In this document: positions 13,630-25,789 of the stretch, piece by piece
Layout: the number at the start of each line of letters is the position of its first letter
Position numbering within the stretch: position 1 is the stretch's first letter
Source of the DNA: Hysterium pulicare CBS 123377
Lineage: Eukaryota; Ascomycota; Dothideomycetes; Hysteriales; Hysteriaceae
DNA length: 64,000 bases
Direction of reading: 5' to 3'
Assembly (NCBI GenBank): GCA_000467715.1
Contig: AJFK01000015.1
Coordinates: forward strand, 26,261 to 90,260
Notes under the pieces: generated by a model
The model's input: the letters and a program-made list of their open reading frames with translations, nothing else
Databases searched by the model: none
What the model was told of the DNA's origin: nothing
Made by a program: the position numbers and the translations under genes

Positions 13630-16142
13630 TCATGTAGGCGAGAAATTTGCGACTCGATAGAGTCTAACGGAGCTGTCATCACTAGCGACTGCCAATTCTG
13701 CGGAAGTAGGCGCATGTTCAGATGCCTTGGCGTCTTTGTGGCTGTGGCCTTCCTCGCGAGGCCTCCAAGCGACTTGATTGATTGCTTTGGCAGGCGTAAG
13801 TGATTGATCGATGGTAGTTATGTAATGAGCACTCAGAGTGGGAAGTTTAATAGAGCAAATACCAATCGTGCCATCTTCAGTTCCGTATGCGAGAACCAAG
13901 TCATCTTTGATTAAATATCGAAGGAAAGACACCGCGGTAACGGCTAATGATGCTGGGATAGTTGTTTTGCAGTTTGCTTCGGATCCAGTAAACTGCCACA
14001 GCTTCACCGTCTTGTCCCGACCAGCTGTTGCGAAAGTTCTATCAGAAGCTTGTGGTGCCCAGGAGCCGTCTAAGATCATTCGTGTGTGGCCTTTGGGATT
14101 CGAGAGAGCGAGCTTATATTGGTTTATAGCATCTTGGGCACGTTCGAATACTGCCCATTGTCGATCTCTTCCTACACTGAGTAAAAACTGATCGTCATGA
14201 GAAAATTCTAAACTAGTAACGGTCAGGGAGTGGGCGGTAAGTGGAGGTTTGATTTCCAGCCACTCTTTGGTATCGTAGAGACGAATAACTGCGTGATCAA
14301 CGGAACTGGCTCGACATGCAGTCGCAACTAGCTTTCCATCATTGCTTGTTGCGACCGCAGAAATTTCATATCCGTGACCATAGAGTTTCTCGGTTTCTGG
14401 CCATAGAAGATGGCGAGCCAGATGATCTTCTAAGGGCGGATGGTCGATATCAAGCGTGGATTTGCGCACCACTGATGCTGGGTCGACTCCCTCCCGTTCC
14501 TCACCTTCGCCATTCGCCACAGGTTCATCGTCTGCTACAGCCTGGATTGCTTTGTTAGAGAGGCCGAGAACAGGAATATTCGCTGCATCTGGGAACGTGT
14601 TGGTAGTATTGGCTTGGATCTTGCAAAGTCTTTCTAACATGTTCGCAACTCCCCGAGGCTCGTCGAAGACACGAAGAAGCTTCTCATCTGCCCCTGAGAT
14701 GAACTGGGAAGATGAGACTGAATCGATACAATTTAGGTCATAGCCGTGTATTTGAGGTCTTGAGAACTCATGCCATGAACTATTCCCCTCGCGTTTCCAT
14801 TCAGCAAACAGCCTTGTCGTTTGGTCGGATCCAGTTGATAAAAGATACGAGCCGTCTTTAGACCAGCAAATACCCTTGACTTCTTGGACATGCCCAGTAA
14901 TGGCAATCGTTTGCAGCCACACATCATCGGACGATGAATACTTCCACATTCTCCAACTTCCAGTTCTGCCTAGAGACACTACTGAGTTGCCGTCTGGCGA
15001 CCATAGGCCAATCCAAAAACCTCCAGCACTCCCTGTGGCAGTCGTAGATCCTTTCTGAGCACTGATCTCACCAAGTCTCGCGTTACAAATCCATACCCCA
15101 GAATTCGGGTCAGGTTCCCAGATCGCAAGTGAATTATCTTCCGAGGTTGACAGGAGTTGTAGTTTTCCATCCCTATGGCGCCAGGAGGTAGTGTAGATCC
15201 AGTCCTCGTGGCCTAAAAGAAGAGCCTCGAACGTGATAGAGTACTTCAAGGAAGCTGACTCAATTCGATGAGCTTTATTCGATAATGATTTTCCCAGAAC
15301 ACCCAAAGCTGGGTCATTGATTGCACTACTGACGGCAGGTAATTTTTCTCCTTGATGAATACGCCAAAGACGTATGTACTTATCCTGGCTTGCTGAGGCT
15401 AGCAACAAATCACTGTCCTCGTTGACTTGCTCTCGAGTGAATGTGAGAGACCGTATCCAGCCTTCATGTCCGGTGAGTGTTGCTGCGAGGTCAAAATGAG
15501 CATCGCGGGATACGTAAATCTGAATGGAAGTCTTCGTTCCCGCGGCAGCAAGGATGAGGGATGACTCGTCCAACTTGGCAAGAGTAAGACTCAGGGGAAA
15601 GTACTTTGGGTTCAGCTGTATCGTTTGGAGTACTCGAGCTTCAACTTCGCTGAAATCAGCGTTATGAACTAGCTTCCATATCTTTAACGTTCCATCTGAA
15701 GCTCCTGTGGCAAAAACGTCCGAGCCTGGTAGAACGGATATGCGAATGATCGAATTCTGATGTTCATGAAAACTCCCAATAAGCTCAAAGCCATCTGAAT
15801 CTCGTGAATTCGCTCGCCAAACCCGCAAGGAGTGGTCTGCTGATCCACTCAGCAAGATAGAGGACTCCGATGAGCCGGTTGGGAAGAACCTAACAGCGTT
15901 GACCATTTTCGTGTGACTGGTTAGGAGATACCGTACCCCACGGTAGGACCCATCCTGTTAGAGGTAAGTATACGTTGCATAGCGAGCCTAAGGTTTGAAA
16001 ATCATTTTCATACTTCGGGATCCCACAGAGCAATGCAATTATCAGCTCCAAAGGCAAGTAAACCCGATCCTTCCACATCCCAATCTGCCGCAGAAGGGTG
16101 CCTGTTTCCCCCTATTGAGATGAACTCCGTTTCGACCTCCAT
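13630..16142 (-). CDS. ELP2: Elongator complex subunit 2 (WD40 protein)
   Basis: Exon 1 is 16142-16014 and exon 2 is 15954-13630, with a 59-bp intron; 2,454 nt, 817 aa, matching the family (about 790-830 aa). Elp2 is a double seven-bladed WD40 propeller that scaffolds Elp1 and Elp3 in Elongator, which modifies wobble uridines of tRNA (cm5/mcm5/ncm5U). The 43-residue first exon carries the conserved ELP2 N-terminus: a GGNRHPSAADW motif followed by a LLAFGADNCIALWDP blade strand. Exon 2 shows many WD strands ending LRVW, LKIW, IRLW, LAIW, WRMW, VKLW and VRLY. The first Met of the long exon alone would lose the first blade, so the upstream ATG at 16142 is the right start. Very confident. Confidence 0.95.
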
Positions 16143-16241
16143 CCTAGCAAAAGGCTGTTCAATATTGTGAAAGAAAGGTCAGAGGAATTCTCATCGCCCG
16201 AAAATCTTGCGCTAATATTCGCGTAACGACCCGCTTCCGAG

Positions 16242-16811
16242 CTAGCCTTGGTCCAGATCGACTTCAACCTTCAACCTCACACTTTCTTCAACTACTAAGC
16301 CAGACTCTTGATTGTAGACATAGATGTCAGCAACTAAAGATGGGGATTCTATTCCGATAACTGTAGAGTTTACGTAAGAGCTCAACCACTTCCAAACTAG
16401 CAGGTTATTAACATCATGTAGTGGGGGGCTGGAAATGCTCTTCTCCAACCAGCGAAAGCACGAGCTTTCCATCCCATCAAAAGAGGAAGCTGGTTCCAAT
16501 TCCAACATCGGTTTTCTCGTTAGATATCTGTGCGAAAACATTATGAGAGACCCAAGGAAAGAGTTATTTGTCCTCGATGGATCAGTGTCTGTCTCCAAAA
16601 TCAAGCCGTCCCCATTCGAAAAATGCTGACGTTGCTTAGACGGCCGGGTATTCTCGTTCTTATTAATGACGCGGACTGGGAACTTGAGGGTGAAGAGAAG
16701 TATGAGATTCAGAAGAACGACAACATACTGTTTGTGTCGACGCTTCATGGAGGCTGAGCATCCATCGTCGGAGGCGTCACGGTGTCTAAGCCAGACATCT
16801 TTTATCTTCAC
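16242..16811 (-). CDS. Doubtful hypothetical protein with N-terminal hydrophobic segment
   Basis: Open frame of 189 codons lying between ELP2 and the next plus-strand gene. If translation starts at the second Met (16748) the protein begins with three basic residues and a hydrophobic stretch like a signal anchor ([11 protein letters not shown]). The rest is polar and has no motif I recognise. It leaves about 100 bp to the ELP2 start and 130 bp to the divergent gene at 16942. It may be a real small membrane protein, or chance. No family assignment. Confidence 0.3.
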   Translation of the reverse strand: MKIKDVWLRHRDASDDGCSASMKRRHKQYVVVLLNLILLFTLKFPVRVINKNENTRPSKQRQHFSNGDGLILETDTDPSRTNNSFLGSLIMFSHRYLTRKPMLELEPASSFDGMESSCFRWLEKSISSPPLHDVNNLLVWKWLSSYVNSTVIGIESPSLVADIYVYNQESGLVVEESVRLKVEVDLDQG

Positions 16812-16941
16812 GTAAAATTATGGAATAGACTTCACTTCTATGTCACATATATTTAATACTTGTCTCTCTATTTCAATTTGCAATTCTCCTCGTCTCCATA
16901 TTCAATATTCTCGAGCCTGTATATTAAGTCCACCACTTCTT

Positions 16942-18295
16942 ATGGAAAATAATCAACCATCAAGGCGCTCTAATAGAGCAGCGCAACCTTCTGCATCCAG
17001 GGTAAGTAAAGACTTGGCTTTCGCAAGAAGAGTGATGCATAATGATATCTAGATTCCAGTCCGAGCGAGGCGCTCCAACCCTGCGCAGCCTGCCGCTTCC
17101 ATGGTAAGTCCCAGCTCCACTTTTATTGAAAAGTTATTCATGAGAATGGCGACTAGACTCCTCACGAGGCGGACAATCTATGGGCCAACGCTAGGATCCC
17201 TCCCCGACTCACAGTATGTGCAACCCACAGAATCTCCTTTCAAATATATTCGAAGCTAAATATATCTAGAACTTAGAAGCTAATCGACCACCGAGACCCT
17301 CCATTAATGCTACACCACTTGTCACTCCCGTGGAAAACATACTCAACGATGTTCGAAATACTCTCCAAACCGCCACTAGTCAGATTCCGAATCTCGTACA
17401 AGCGTCATCACCGCGACCTAATAACGCCCTGCCACCTGCCGCTCCCACTGGAAACATAACCTACGCTATTCGTAATCCCGGAAATAATACTATTCAGTAT
17501 TTTACTCCGGTGCAGGTTGGTCCGCAGAGACAACCCACTACAGCCGCGCCGGCCACGGCTCCCAGAGAAAGCTTAGCCAGCATTTTACGAACTATTTCCG
17601 GAAACGATAGCATTCTCATTCCAACCCAAGGGCAGAACCAACCACAGCGTCGCTCCAATAATGTCGCTCCACCTACCACTCCCACTCGAATCATCCCCCC
17701 AAATCCACCAACCATTCCAGCGGAGAACCATACCCAGATCTCAAGGCCCACCGTGCCACTCACACCCGAAGCCCTCGTCCGCAAACTCCGCAGCATCAAC
17801 GAAATCCCCTCCTGCTCCAGCGCCGAAGACGCAGCCATACGACGCTGCTTCCAACAAGTCGTCATCACGCACGCCGACTTCTCCAAAATAATCCCGCGCA
17901 GGCTCCTATGCAACAAGAAAGCCCACCTCGAACTGCTACAGTTCCTCTTCAACACCCTGCCTTGCCGCAATAACGACTTCTGCTCCATCCTACGCGGACT
18001 TGCAGATCCGAAATTCAGGCATTTGGGGTTGGATAATTGGACTATGCAGCGGATGGGTGGTGGGAATGTCGAGATGGTGGTGGAGACGAGCTTGTATGTT
18101 CAGAGGTATTTGGTTTGGGTTGTGCTTGCTTTGATGATGGCGGAATCGATTTGCGGGAAGGGAGAGGCGAGGGTTAGTGAGGGGGAGTTTGAGTTGGTTT
18201 ATGATATGCAGGCGGAGTTTGGGTTTAATTCTTTTGCTGGATTGTCGTTGATTGTAGAGGTTGAGGGCGATGTGGGCGAGGAGGGAGAACTGTGA
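16942..18295 (+). CDS. Unrecognised protein with Pro/Thr-rich repeats and a C-terminal folded half (4 exons)
   Basis: Exons 16942-17001, 17053-17103, 17157-17213 and 17270-18295 give 1,194 nt, 397 aa. The first three exons are tiny (20, 17 and 19 codons), each a whole number of codons, with GTAAGT, GTAAGT and GTATGT donors. Exons 1 and 2 encode near-identical peptides (RRSN followed by Ala/Gln/Pro), and the same RRSN-plus-Ala/Pro/Thr pattern returns in exon 4 around 17650. Residues about 70-200 are Pro/Thr/Asn-rich with further imperfect periods. The last 180 residues (from about 17755) look folded, with a helical, Leu- and Cys-containing segment and a hydrophobic patch near 18110-18150. No family recognised; function unknown. 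Phase-0 exons and repeated peptides suggest growth by internal exon duplication (inference). Confidence 0.65.
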
Positions 18296-18506
18296 TGTTG
18301 ATGAATTATGGGTAGAGAATTTAATGGAACACGAAACCTTGAAAGGAGCCTTGGTGGCGAAGGGGTCTGCCACCAATGGAAGTATCTTGAGACATCTAGC
18401 TTGACTATAAAGATATCACCCTCAGCTAAGATAAGGTTATAAAGCTTACCCTACTTCAAACATGAGACTCACTACGTGCTTCCTATCTTTTCTTTCACAC
18501 TTTCAT

Positions 18507-19295
18507 CTACAGCTCCTTCTCCCCTTTCTCCTGCGCAACCTCCCTTTCCCACCTCCTAACCCTCCAAAGCACAACCGGATACAGCAAATCCGCCACCAAA
18601 ACGGTCCCCCAAGCCACCACAGCAAAGCTCCCCCAAAAATACCCATGCGCCTCAGGCCAACACCACCAAGCCCAAGCCCAAAACCCCTGCATCCCCAGCA
18701 AACTACCCTAAAACCTCGTAGCCCAAACACCCCACCCAGTGCCCCTCGAGTGGCCCCTCACAACCAATCGCACGAGTCCCTGGGTACTGAGAACGACCTG
18801 ACAAGCCAGCGCGCTCCACCACCCAAGCTCAGTGGTATCGGGTCCTTCCCTACCTCTGTAGATTTTACCGGGTTTGAGGGAGATGTCGTTGTCGAGCCAC
18901 CATTTTGCGAAACTCCGATGCGCTAGACAGCACCAGATGATCAACCCAGCTAAGATCTTCCCCAAGTTATGCCTCACCATAGCAGGCGCATGTTTCCACT
19001 CTCTCTCGCCGTATTTCACCACCGTGTATACTAGCCCGATATCTAGAATCATCCAGACGCTGAAGACGGATTGTTCGAGCGGGGATTCGGCGACGTAGAG
19101 CGCGTAGACGATTTCCCAGGCGAAGTTTAGAGAGAGCGAGAATAAGGGCATGCTGTAGGTGTGGTGCTGGAGAGAGGATCGGAGCATTAGTATGTATGTT
19201 GTTGTCCACAAGACGCAGGAGAGAGCTAAGAGGAGGTTGGCGATGGGAAGGTAGAAGGCGGAGACGTGGGGCGGTGGGATATCATTGGAGCCCAT
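18507..19295 (-). pseudogene. PaxB-like integral membrane terpene cyclase homologue with one in-frame stop
   Basis: The frame from ATG 19295 runs 195 codons to a TAG at 18710-18708, then continues in the same frame for 66 more residues to a stop at 18507. Together, 262 codon positions fit the seven-TM PaxB/indole-diterpene cyclase family (about 240 aa). Family hallmarks on the N-terminal side are an NFAWEIVY motif, a DIG motif and REWxHAP; on the far side of the stop is the family's WPEA motif and last membrane helices. A splice is unlikely because no intron of workable length removes the stop. PaxB-type enzymes cyclise epoxidised prenyl-indoles, but many fungal homologues have unknown substrates and no prenyltransferase or GGPP synthase is nearby. 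Either a recent nonsense pseudogene, a truncated product, or a base-call error. Confidence 0.75.
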
Positions 19296-20051
19296 TTTTG
19301 CGGGAGGTGGAGCGAGTTTTCTCGAGAAGAGAATCGAGGATTATGGTCCGTACTCAATGTCTAGAGATTATAAAGCAATGAACATTGAATAGGTGCTGCG
19401 GAGAGAGAGCTGTGCGATTAGTTGTGAGCAAATGCTTCCTACAACGTCTATCGTCAGCAAGGGCGTTAGCGGATCCGTCAGCTCTGATCTCAGACGTGAG
19501 GCAGTCTTTATAAGCGCCTGCCCATAAGAAGAAAACTAGGATATGAGGAATTCCTCGAAGTTGGGCATGTCCGCAATTCGCGATGCCTTGAGAAGCCGCC
19601 AACGTCGGAAGTCTGAATACGTGCCAAGCCACTAACCAATTTCAGGAGCAAAGCATAGCATCCACTATAAGCTTCTATACTTTGCATTATGAAATATAGA
19701 AACGACATTTTAATGCCTTTTATTGAAGGAAAACTTCACTAAATTAATTAATTCTCCAGATAGATCAACACTAGGTAAACCAACCAAATGCAACTTCACT
19801 GCCTGTAGGTAGCAGAACAGGCCGCAAGGATTCTATTATTTAGGTAGAGGAGTCAACAGGTAGGTAACTCAAGTCTCTTTTGTCCTTTCCGTCTAGTACT
19901 CCGTACAAGTACATCTGCCCCTTTCACTATTATACAACGTAAATCTAAGTTCATATCTAGCAACCCGCTAAACGTCATCCATTTCAAAACTAACACGGCC
20001 GTCAACATTATCTCACCAAATATTATGCCATAGACCACGTTCGCCATCATT
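19296..20051. other. Intergenic, AT-rich in its right half
   Basis: About 750 bp between the start of the paxB-like gene and the 3' end of the F-box/LRR gene. The right half is AT-rich with runs such as TTAATTAATT near 19745. No gene or RNA recognised. Confidence 0.5.
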
Positions 20052-21882
20052 TCAAAGACAAAGTTCCGTAGAATCCAGCCCCCAAATCTCAACATGTTTC
20101 ACATCTTCCCTCTCCAGTCTTTTCACAATCCTAATCGGCCCCAGACTCCCGATATCCTTCCCTAATTTCTCCGCTCTTCTCTTATTCTTATTCACCACAG
20201 CGCCCAACTCGAAAACAAGATCGCCCATCCCTATATACTTCAGGTTCTTATACTCTGGTTTCCATTTCTCCTGCGCCAGGGCGAATTCATGCATGTCCGG
20301 GGACTCGGCGTAGATTGCTCCTGCGGTTTCGCTTCCGGGCCTCATGAGGAAGCGCAGCGCGTACAGTTTCGGGAGGCAGGCTACGATTTTGCGGATGAAG
20401 TCTATGGCGGGGAAGGGGGCTGCGAAGCCGAGTTGTTCGAGATCGGGGCAGGATTGCACGAGGCGGAGGAGGACTTCGTCGCCTAGGAGCCAGCGGTCTG
20501 AGAGAAGGAGATGTTTCATGCCTTTGTGGTTCCCCTGGATGGCGGCGAGGTAATCGGATGCTAGACTTCGGCATTGGTGCTCGCTGACGCCGTTTGTGGG
20601 GGTCGAGACGGATGTCGCAGGTGTATCGGCTGGTGTGTCTGCTACGCTATTCTGCCTTGAGATTTTCTTCTTGCTGACGAGATAGAGGCGGTCTAAGCCT
20701 TCGAATTTGCCAAGCATTTCAACGTGATGTGCATCCATTGCATCTCCCCGTATCATTTTTAGGCGCTGTGGGACTTTGTGGGCTACATTTATCCGCCAAG
20801 TATCATCGGTGAAGACGGTCATAGGGTCTCCCACAGAACCCATGGAGTTGATTAAGGTGAGTTCTTCCAACATGTTTGGGTTAAAGCAGTCCTCAAACCC
20901 CCCTGTATTCCGTGTGTAGAGATTGTACAAACCTAGCCGCTTGACTGGTATTGTATGCTTTGCAGCAATGCAACGGCCGAAGAACGTTGCAAGCGTCACG
21001 GATTCCTCGCCCGCTTGACGCATGCGAGGGCTCCAGTGTAATATCAAATCCTCCAATTTTTTAGCGGTTAACAAGACGAGGGAAATATCATCTGGGTAGC
21101 ATAACGGGTCCATATCGTAAACGGCCAGTTTTTTGAGATTAGGTAAAGGCGGTATGAGAACCGTCGGTCGGGGTATTCGCGTCGTTGGACATCGAAGGGT
21201 GAAGGAGGTGATGGATGTTTTTGACATGAGGCCTTGGTACACTGTCTGCATGGGCTTCGTATTTAACTCCCATCTTTAACGAATCAGTAAAGGCGAGAAC
21301 ATTGATATGAACAGAGCCTTGACATACGCGAACGTCTTGAGCTGCTTCATCCTGTCCAAGGCAGCACGCAGCGCTATATTCAGCATCATGCTGTTGTCCG
21401 GCACTCTCCCCTTCGAGTAGTCTTCCATATCATTTTCTCTCCAGTCTCCTAGTACCCTGAAATTGTGAACGTATTCTGCAACGGGTCTCGTTACCAAAGC
21501 ATTGACACCCATGGAGAACGGGCTCCCGCTGCCAAAGCCTTCGGGCCTGCCATTGGAGTATCGTATATCCGTGTAGGAGCGTAAAGTAACAGACTCATAA
21601 AGCTTCGGGAGGGTCATATAGTAGAGCAATCGTGAGGTTCGCGTGACTCTTGCAATATCGGCGACATCTTCAACCTATTAGAAGGGCGTGAGTTGGTTTG
21701 CGAAATGTAGTAGAACTGTCTTTTTTGAAAGCATAGTAAGCACATACATATGAGACAATTAGAGCTATGAGATGGAGGGGTAGCTCTGCTCGTTGACCAC
21801 CAAAGCTGTTGCGCGTGCGGACTGGTGATGTTGCGAGCACATGTTGGGGAACAGTAGGGACAGGAAGAGTGGGTTGCGCCAT
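20052..21882 (-). CDS. F-box / leucine-rich-repeat-like protein (3 exons)
   Basis: Exons 21882-21748, 21674-21328 and 21273-20052 give 1,704 nt, 567 aa. The introns are 73 and 54 bp, with GTATGT donors and AATAG/AAAG acceptors; both joins keep frame through conserved text. The N-terminus (residues about 30-65) reads LPLHLIALIVSYVEDVADIA and then a TSRLLYYMTLPKLYE segment, the usual layout of fungal F-box proteins: F-box helix, then the 'aborted transcription into LRR' region. Exon 3 supplies irregular leucine-rich strands such as LKKLAVYDM, LEDLILHW, LEELTLINS and LEQLGFAAP. Probable substrate receptor of an SCF ubiquitin ligase, target unknown. A low-complexity insertion (repeated ADTPA and STPT) lies near residues 370-390. 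Confidence 0.8.
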
Positions 21883-22618
21883 GAGACGGCGGTGAGGTCA
21901 AGAGAGTTTGAGGCGCATAGGTATGCATTAGACTTGAAGCATCGCAAAGAGGTTGCTAGAGGTATGGTGTCTCCCCGGTTATCGGACTCCCTCTCGTATA
22001 ACAGTTGCGGTTGCGATGGCGCAAGGTCTCTACATTTCGTTCAACCATGTGAATCTCTCCGCCGGTCATTGTCCGCTCCCCGATCTGCGCTACTGTCGGT
22101 GCGCTAGTGCTTTTGCAGCATCTTACCTCATACAAGTGGTAATATCTCAAGCAGCATTTGGAATGTCAATTGTAGTTCATCAAGGGCTCAATGGCACTCT
22201 CTCTTGATCTCACTCTTTCAGTTTTCGAAGGTCGCTGTAAATCTATTCCGGCAGACCTGGAAAGTTTGATGCTGCCAATATGGATAAGCCAATACGGCAA
22301 CTCTAGTCGACGCCCGACCGCTCGGCGGGAAGACCGTGCCGATCCCGATCCCACCGACTCGGGTCCTCTTGCATCCGGATGCTTTTATGTCGACTCATGA
22401 AAACCTCCTGGCCATTGCTATGTGAGGGTCGTACTCCATAACTCTATCGACTAGGATTCTGCAAATGACCAAATAATTCCTCGCAACCACATCTGTATCC
22501 AGCTGCTTCGAATCCAGGCGTCTAAAACTAAGTAGGTCACCCAAGCCAGCCTGATCTAGGACCAATACGATCAATCCAAACGCCTGCGAATGCCAGGAAA
22601 TTCCCCAAACGCTAGCAT
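21883..22618. other. Intergenic region between minus-strand genes
   Basis: About 735 bp carrying the promoter of the F-box/LRR gene and the 3' flank of TDP1. Short open frames on both strands have no recognisable content. Confidence 0.5.
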
Positions 22619-24302
22619 CTATGGTTCCATGAAGAACCAGGGTTTCCTCGACTCATACGGCTCTCCAGGGAACCTCATCGGCACGTCGGCCACACCCTCG
22701 AAGACATCCATTTCCTGCACTTTTCTTTCACGCCCGTCCTCTTCCATCACTTTCAGTTGCTCCCTAGGAACTGGCATCAAGACGCCGCACTCCCAGTTCC
22801 TGCAGTTCAGCTTTTCTGTCTTCAGCTTCCTGTCCGTTAATAGTTTGCCCCATGCACTTTCCGAGCAATTGGCACTTCCAATATAAACCCATGCCACAGG
22901 GCGGACGCGGTCGGATTTAGCATCGGAGCCTCGACCGAAGATGAGTTTGTTGTGACTGAGCAGGCCGCTACGAACTGACTTGTAGTCGCGCATACATTCG
23001 CGTGGGAATTTGGCATTATAGTAAAAGCTTTTCTGCAAGCAATTGGTGCCACCATTGTCCGGTCCGCCTTTGCTCTCGAGAACTGTTTGGTGCAGAGGAA
23101 AGTAGACTCGAAAGCGGTCTCGAAGTTTGTCAGGTACTGGGGATGAGTTCACCACCGCCGGCCCCTTTCCTGATGCCGATAGATAGAGATTCTTCAAGAA
23201 TGTATCGTTTAGGGAGCCGATAGAAGATGCTACGAAATCTAATTCAAGTGACAAGGGATCTGATCGCAGCCCGAGTTGTAATATGGCTCTACGTAACCCG
23301 GGCAATCCCGTTTTTTGTAAGTTATCGTGAAAATGGCTTCCTCCGCTGCGAAAGTTCAGTATGTGCTGCGGAGGTGAGGGATGACACTACTCACATTGTA
23401 TGGACGAAGGCCAAATTTCGCGTTTCATACCAATCGAAATTCAGCAGTCCGGTTTGAACGTTTTGACCTACGCCTTGTGCTTTGAGAAAATGAAGTAACT
23501 CCTTTCCAAAGTCTGTCAGGTCTTCCGCTGTGGCCGGGACATCATGCTGGTGCCGCGGTAGATCGATTAGAAAGACCGAATTCTCCATAATTCCAGACTC
23601 ACCCCAATCATAATTATTCAAATTTGCAGTCGGTAGAACGACACGAAGGTGTGTAGGATGGAACAGAAGCATTAGCTTGCTATGCATACAGTTGATCTGT
23701 CCAGACATATCTGGGAAGACTAGCTTTAGGTTGGGAATAGCCGAGGCTTCCTGTCGAAATTGGTCTGCTTCTTGAGGCGTTTTGGCTTGCATAACCCAAA
23801 CCATCTTGGTCTTCTCTTCCAACTTGTTCAAGAGCCACTCGGCGTCCCAATCGAAAGCACTTAACACGGCAGTACTAAGCGTATTCTTTTGCAGGACCTC
23901 TTCAATCTTGATGTCGTTTTTCCGATCATGACCAAAAACCCACGTCTTTCTAATGACCGCTTGGGGAAATTGCAGTTGTGAAGATGGTGTTGGTGGTACT
24001 GTCGAATCCTGTGTCGATTCTTGTGTTGAAGATTCCGAGGGACTTTCTACGCGCTGTCTCTTTGGTAGTGGCGGAGGCGAGATAGTAGATTCCCGCTTTT
24101 TCGAACTTGAAGGAGTTATCTGTTCGCGTGCAGTAGCAAGAGCCTTCATGAATTCGGCTTCTTGGTCCTTTAATGATGCCTTCTGACGAGGTTTAATATT
24201 GGCGCTGAACTCCATCTCTCTCGGACTCAGAGAGTTTCGCTCTGCCAGCGACATCGCAATAGCTTTTTCCATTTGTGCCTCCTCATCATCCGAGGAACCC
24301 AT
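22619..24302 (-). CDS. TDP1: Tyrosyl-DNA phosphodiesterase 1
   Basis: Exons 24302-23395 and 23345-22619 with a 49-bp intron (GTGAGT to CGCAG); 1,635 nt, 544 aa from this start. TDP1 hydrolyses the 3'-phosphotyrosyl bond left by stalled topoisomerase I and cleans other 3' adducts. Two HxK active-site motifs are present: H207-x-K209 (in CMHSKLM, followed by TANLNNYDW) and H434-x-K436 (in LSHNKLIF, followed by YIGSANCSESAWG), the HKN signature of the phospholipase-D superfamily branch. The splice restores the family segment FVHTIGGSH. The N-terminus has an acidic helix (DDEEAQMEKAIAMSLAE) that resembles a ubiquitin-interacting motif, so I prefer the Met at 24302; the same frame is open to another Met at 24410, which would add 36 residues. 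Confidence 0.95.
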
Positions 24303-24975
24303 GTTGCGTGGGTTGATGCTGTCGTTCCCAATGTTTGGATGTTGTTGGTGTCGTCGCCGAGAAGGGTCCGCGGGAAAGAGAAACGCCGAGCTACCTACGT
24401 AGTCGCGCATTCACGTGCGCAGCTTGGCACTTTAATGCTGTGGGGTGAGATCAGATACTACCTTGACAACATACCAGACCCTAAAATTTGAAAAACTCAC
24501 TGCCATGGTAAAGTGTGATATTGACAATACTAGCTCTAATGAAAGGAGGGATTGGAGGCAAAACTTCACCTCCAATGGTGAGAACTTAACAGGGCGCTGA
24601 ATACGCAACTTAATCCCGTCTAGCCTACAACCATAATCGCAGAAAGCTACTAATAAACCAAGACTTGCACGAACAAGCTGTGCACATCATATAAGTTCTG
24701 ACATCGCATCAGCATACCTCAAAGCCTGTGCTCCAAATGCGTGGTGCATTCGTGTTAGTATCCATTTGGTTGCGAGAGGCTTGACTTTGTGCCCGAGCGC
24801 GGGGTTCACAGGAAGAACGCCTTGGAAGAACACAACACGCGACCAAGGCTGAGTATGGATGTGAGGCTTACAGGGCCATGGTATAAACTAACTTAGCTTC
24901 CTGACAGCGTGCTCATTTTTAAACACATAGATAGCCTGCTCAGCCGGATCCAGTATCATTGCCACAAGCGCAGAC
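24303..24975. other. Intergenic, no intact gene
   Basis: Upstream of TDP1 and of the DUF6594 remnant. I searched it for the missing N-terminal DUF6594 exon and found none. Moderately AT-rich. Confidence 0.45.
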
Positions 24976-25789
24976 CTGGACAGTTCGCAATGGCAAATCT
25001 TCCTCCGGCTAAGGGAAAAGCTTCGTGAATATAGTAAGCATGCTTGAGTTCCTTTACGGATACGGCCTATTCGTAATTAATACTGGGTGAATATGCAGCG
25101 ATGCTCGAACAGATGCAACTCTCAAGTCTGAGCCCATCTAGTCCCCGCGACTTGCGCTTCCTTGTGGATTGGATGAAAGCGCCTTCGATGGGGAATGTGT
25201 ATCTTCTCGGCCCAGACAGCGACATATGGGACAAACCGGATCATCTGGACATAATTTCTAGCAATCCCAGAGAAACTGACAATTCAATATCAGGATTGAT
25301 CACAAAAGTGTTGATTCATTGGTACCATCGCCTCATTGGGAGGAAAATCACGGTGCGTTGTGCAATCCTTTTCGTACATCAGTGTCCCGAGTAAAGTTAT
25401 GAGCAAATGTTGACAAATGAAAAAGAAGCTAAAGGAAGAGGAGTACGCTGCGAATACAATTTACGACTTCCAAGCCGGTCTAGAGCGGATTTCCAGATTG
25501 TTGATAACAATGATTGCCTCAATCCTACCAATCATATCAATTGTCGTGTTATACTTGATCGACAGCATGTTAAAGCGGCTGGGGGTGATTGGGTTATTCA
25601 CGGCGTTGTTTTCCCTTGCGCTTGGGCTTCTCACCAACGGAAAGCCTATTGAGGTATTTTCGGCAACTGCAGCGTACGTATCTCTCTTTCTATGTTCCCC
25701 ATTTCATAAAAAGCACTGACTGAAACCTATGCCACAGGTTCGCATCTGTGCAGATTGTATTTGTCGGTACAACGACTAGAAAGTCGTGA
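24976..25789 (+). pseudogene. DUF6594 membrane protein, 5' end missing
   Basis: Recognisable exons: about 24976-25033, 25099-25352, 25426-25673 and 25738-25789 (TGA), with donors GTAAGC, GTGCGT and GTACGT. The spliced text keeps frame and matches the fungal DUF6594 layout: LREKLREY helix, PSMGNVYLLG followed by SDIW, a WYHRLIGRKI motif, an EEEYAA helix, then three hydrophobic C-terminal segments (ITMIASILPIISIVVLY; IGLFTALFSLALGLL; FASVQIVFVG). The usual N-terminal exon, with an FxxLNxxNLLYLQ-type motif, is absent upstream, where the frame hits a TAG at about 24930. It is therefore either a 5'-truncated relic or a gene whose first exon is too diverged to see. DUF6594 proteins are common, often multicopy, and of unknown function. 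Confidence 0.65.

Noticed and set aside
18680-18720. An intron removing the TAG in the paxB-like gene
   Set aside because: The only GT/AG pair around it would give an intron of about 28 bp, too short; all other introns here are at least 49 bp.
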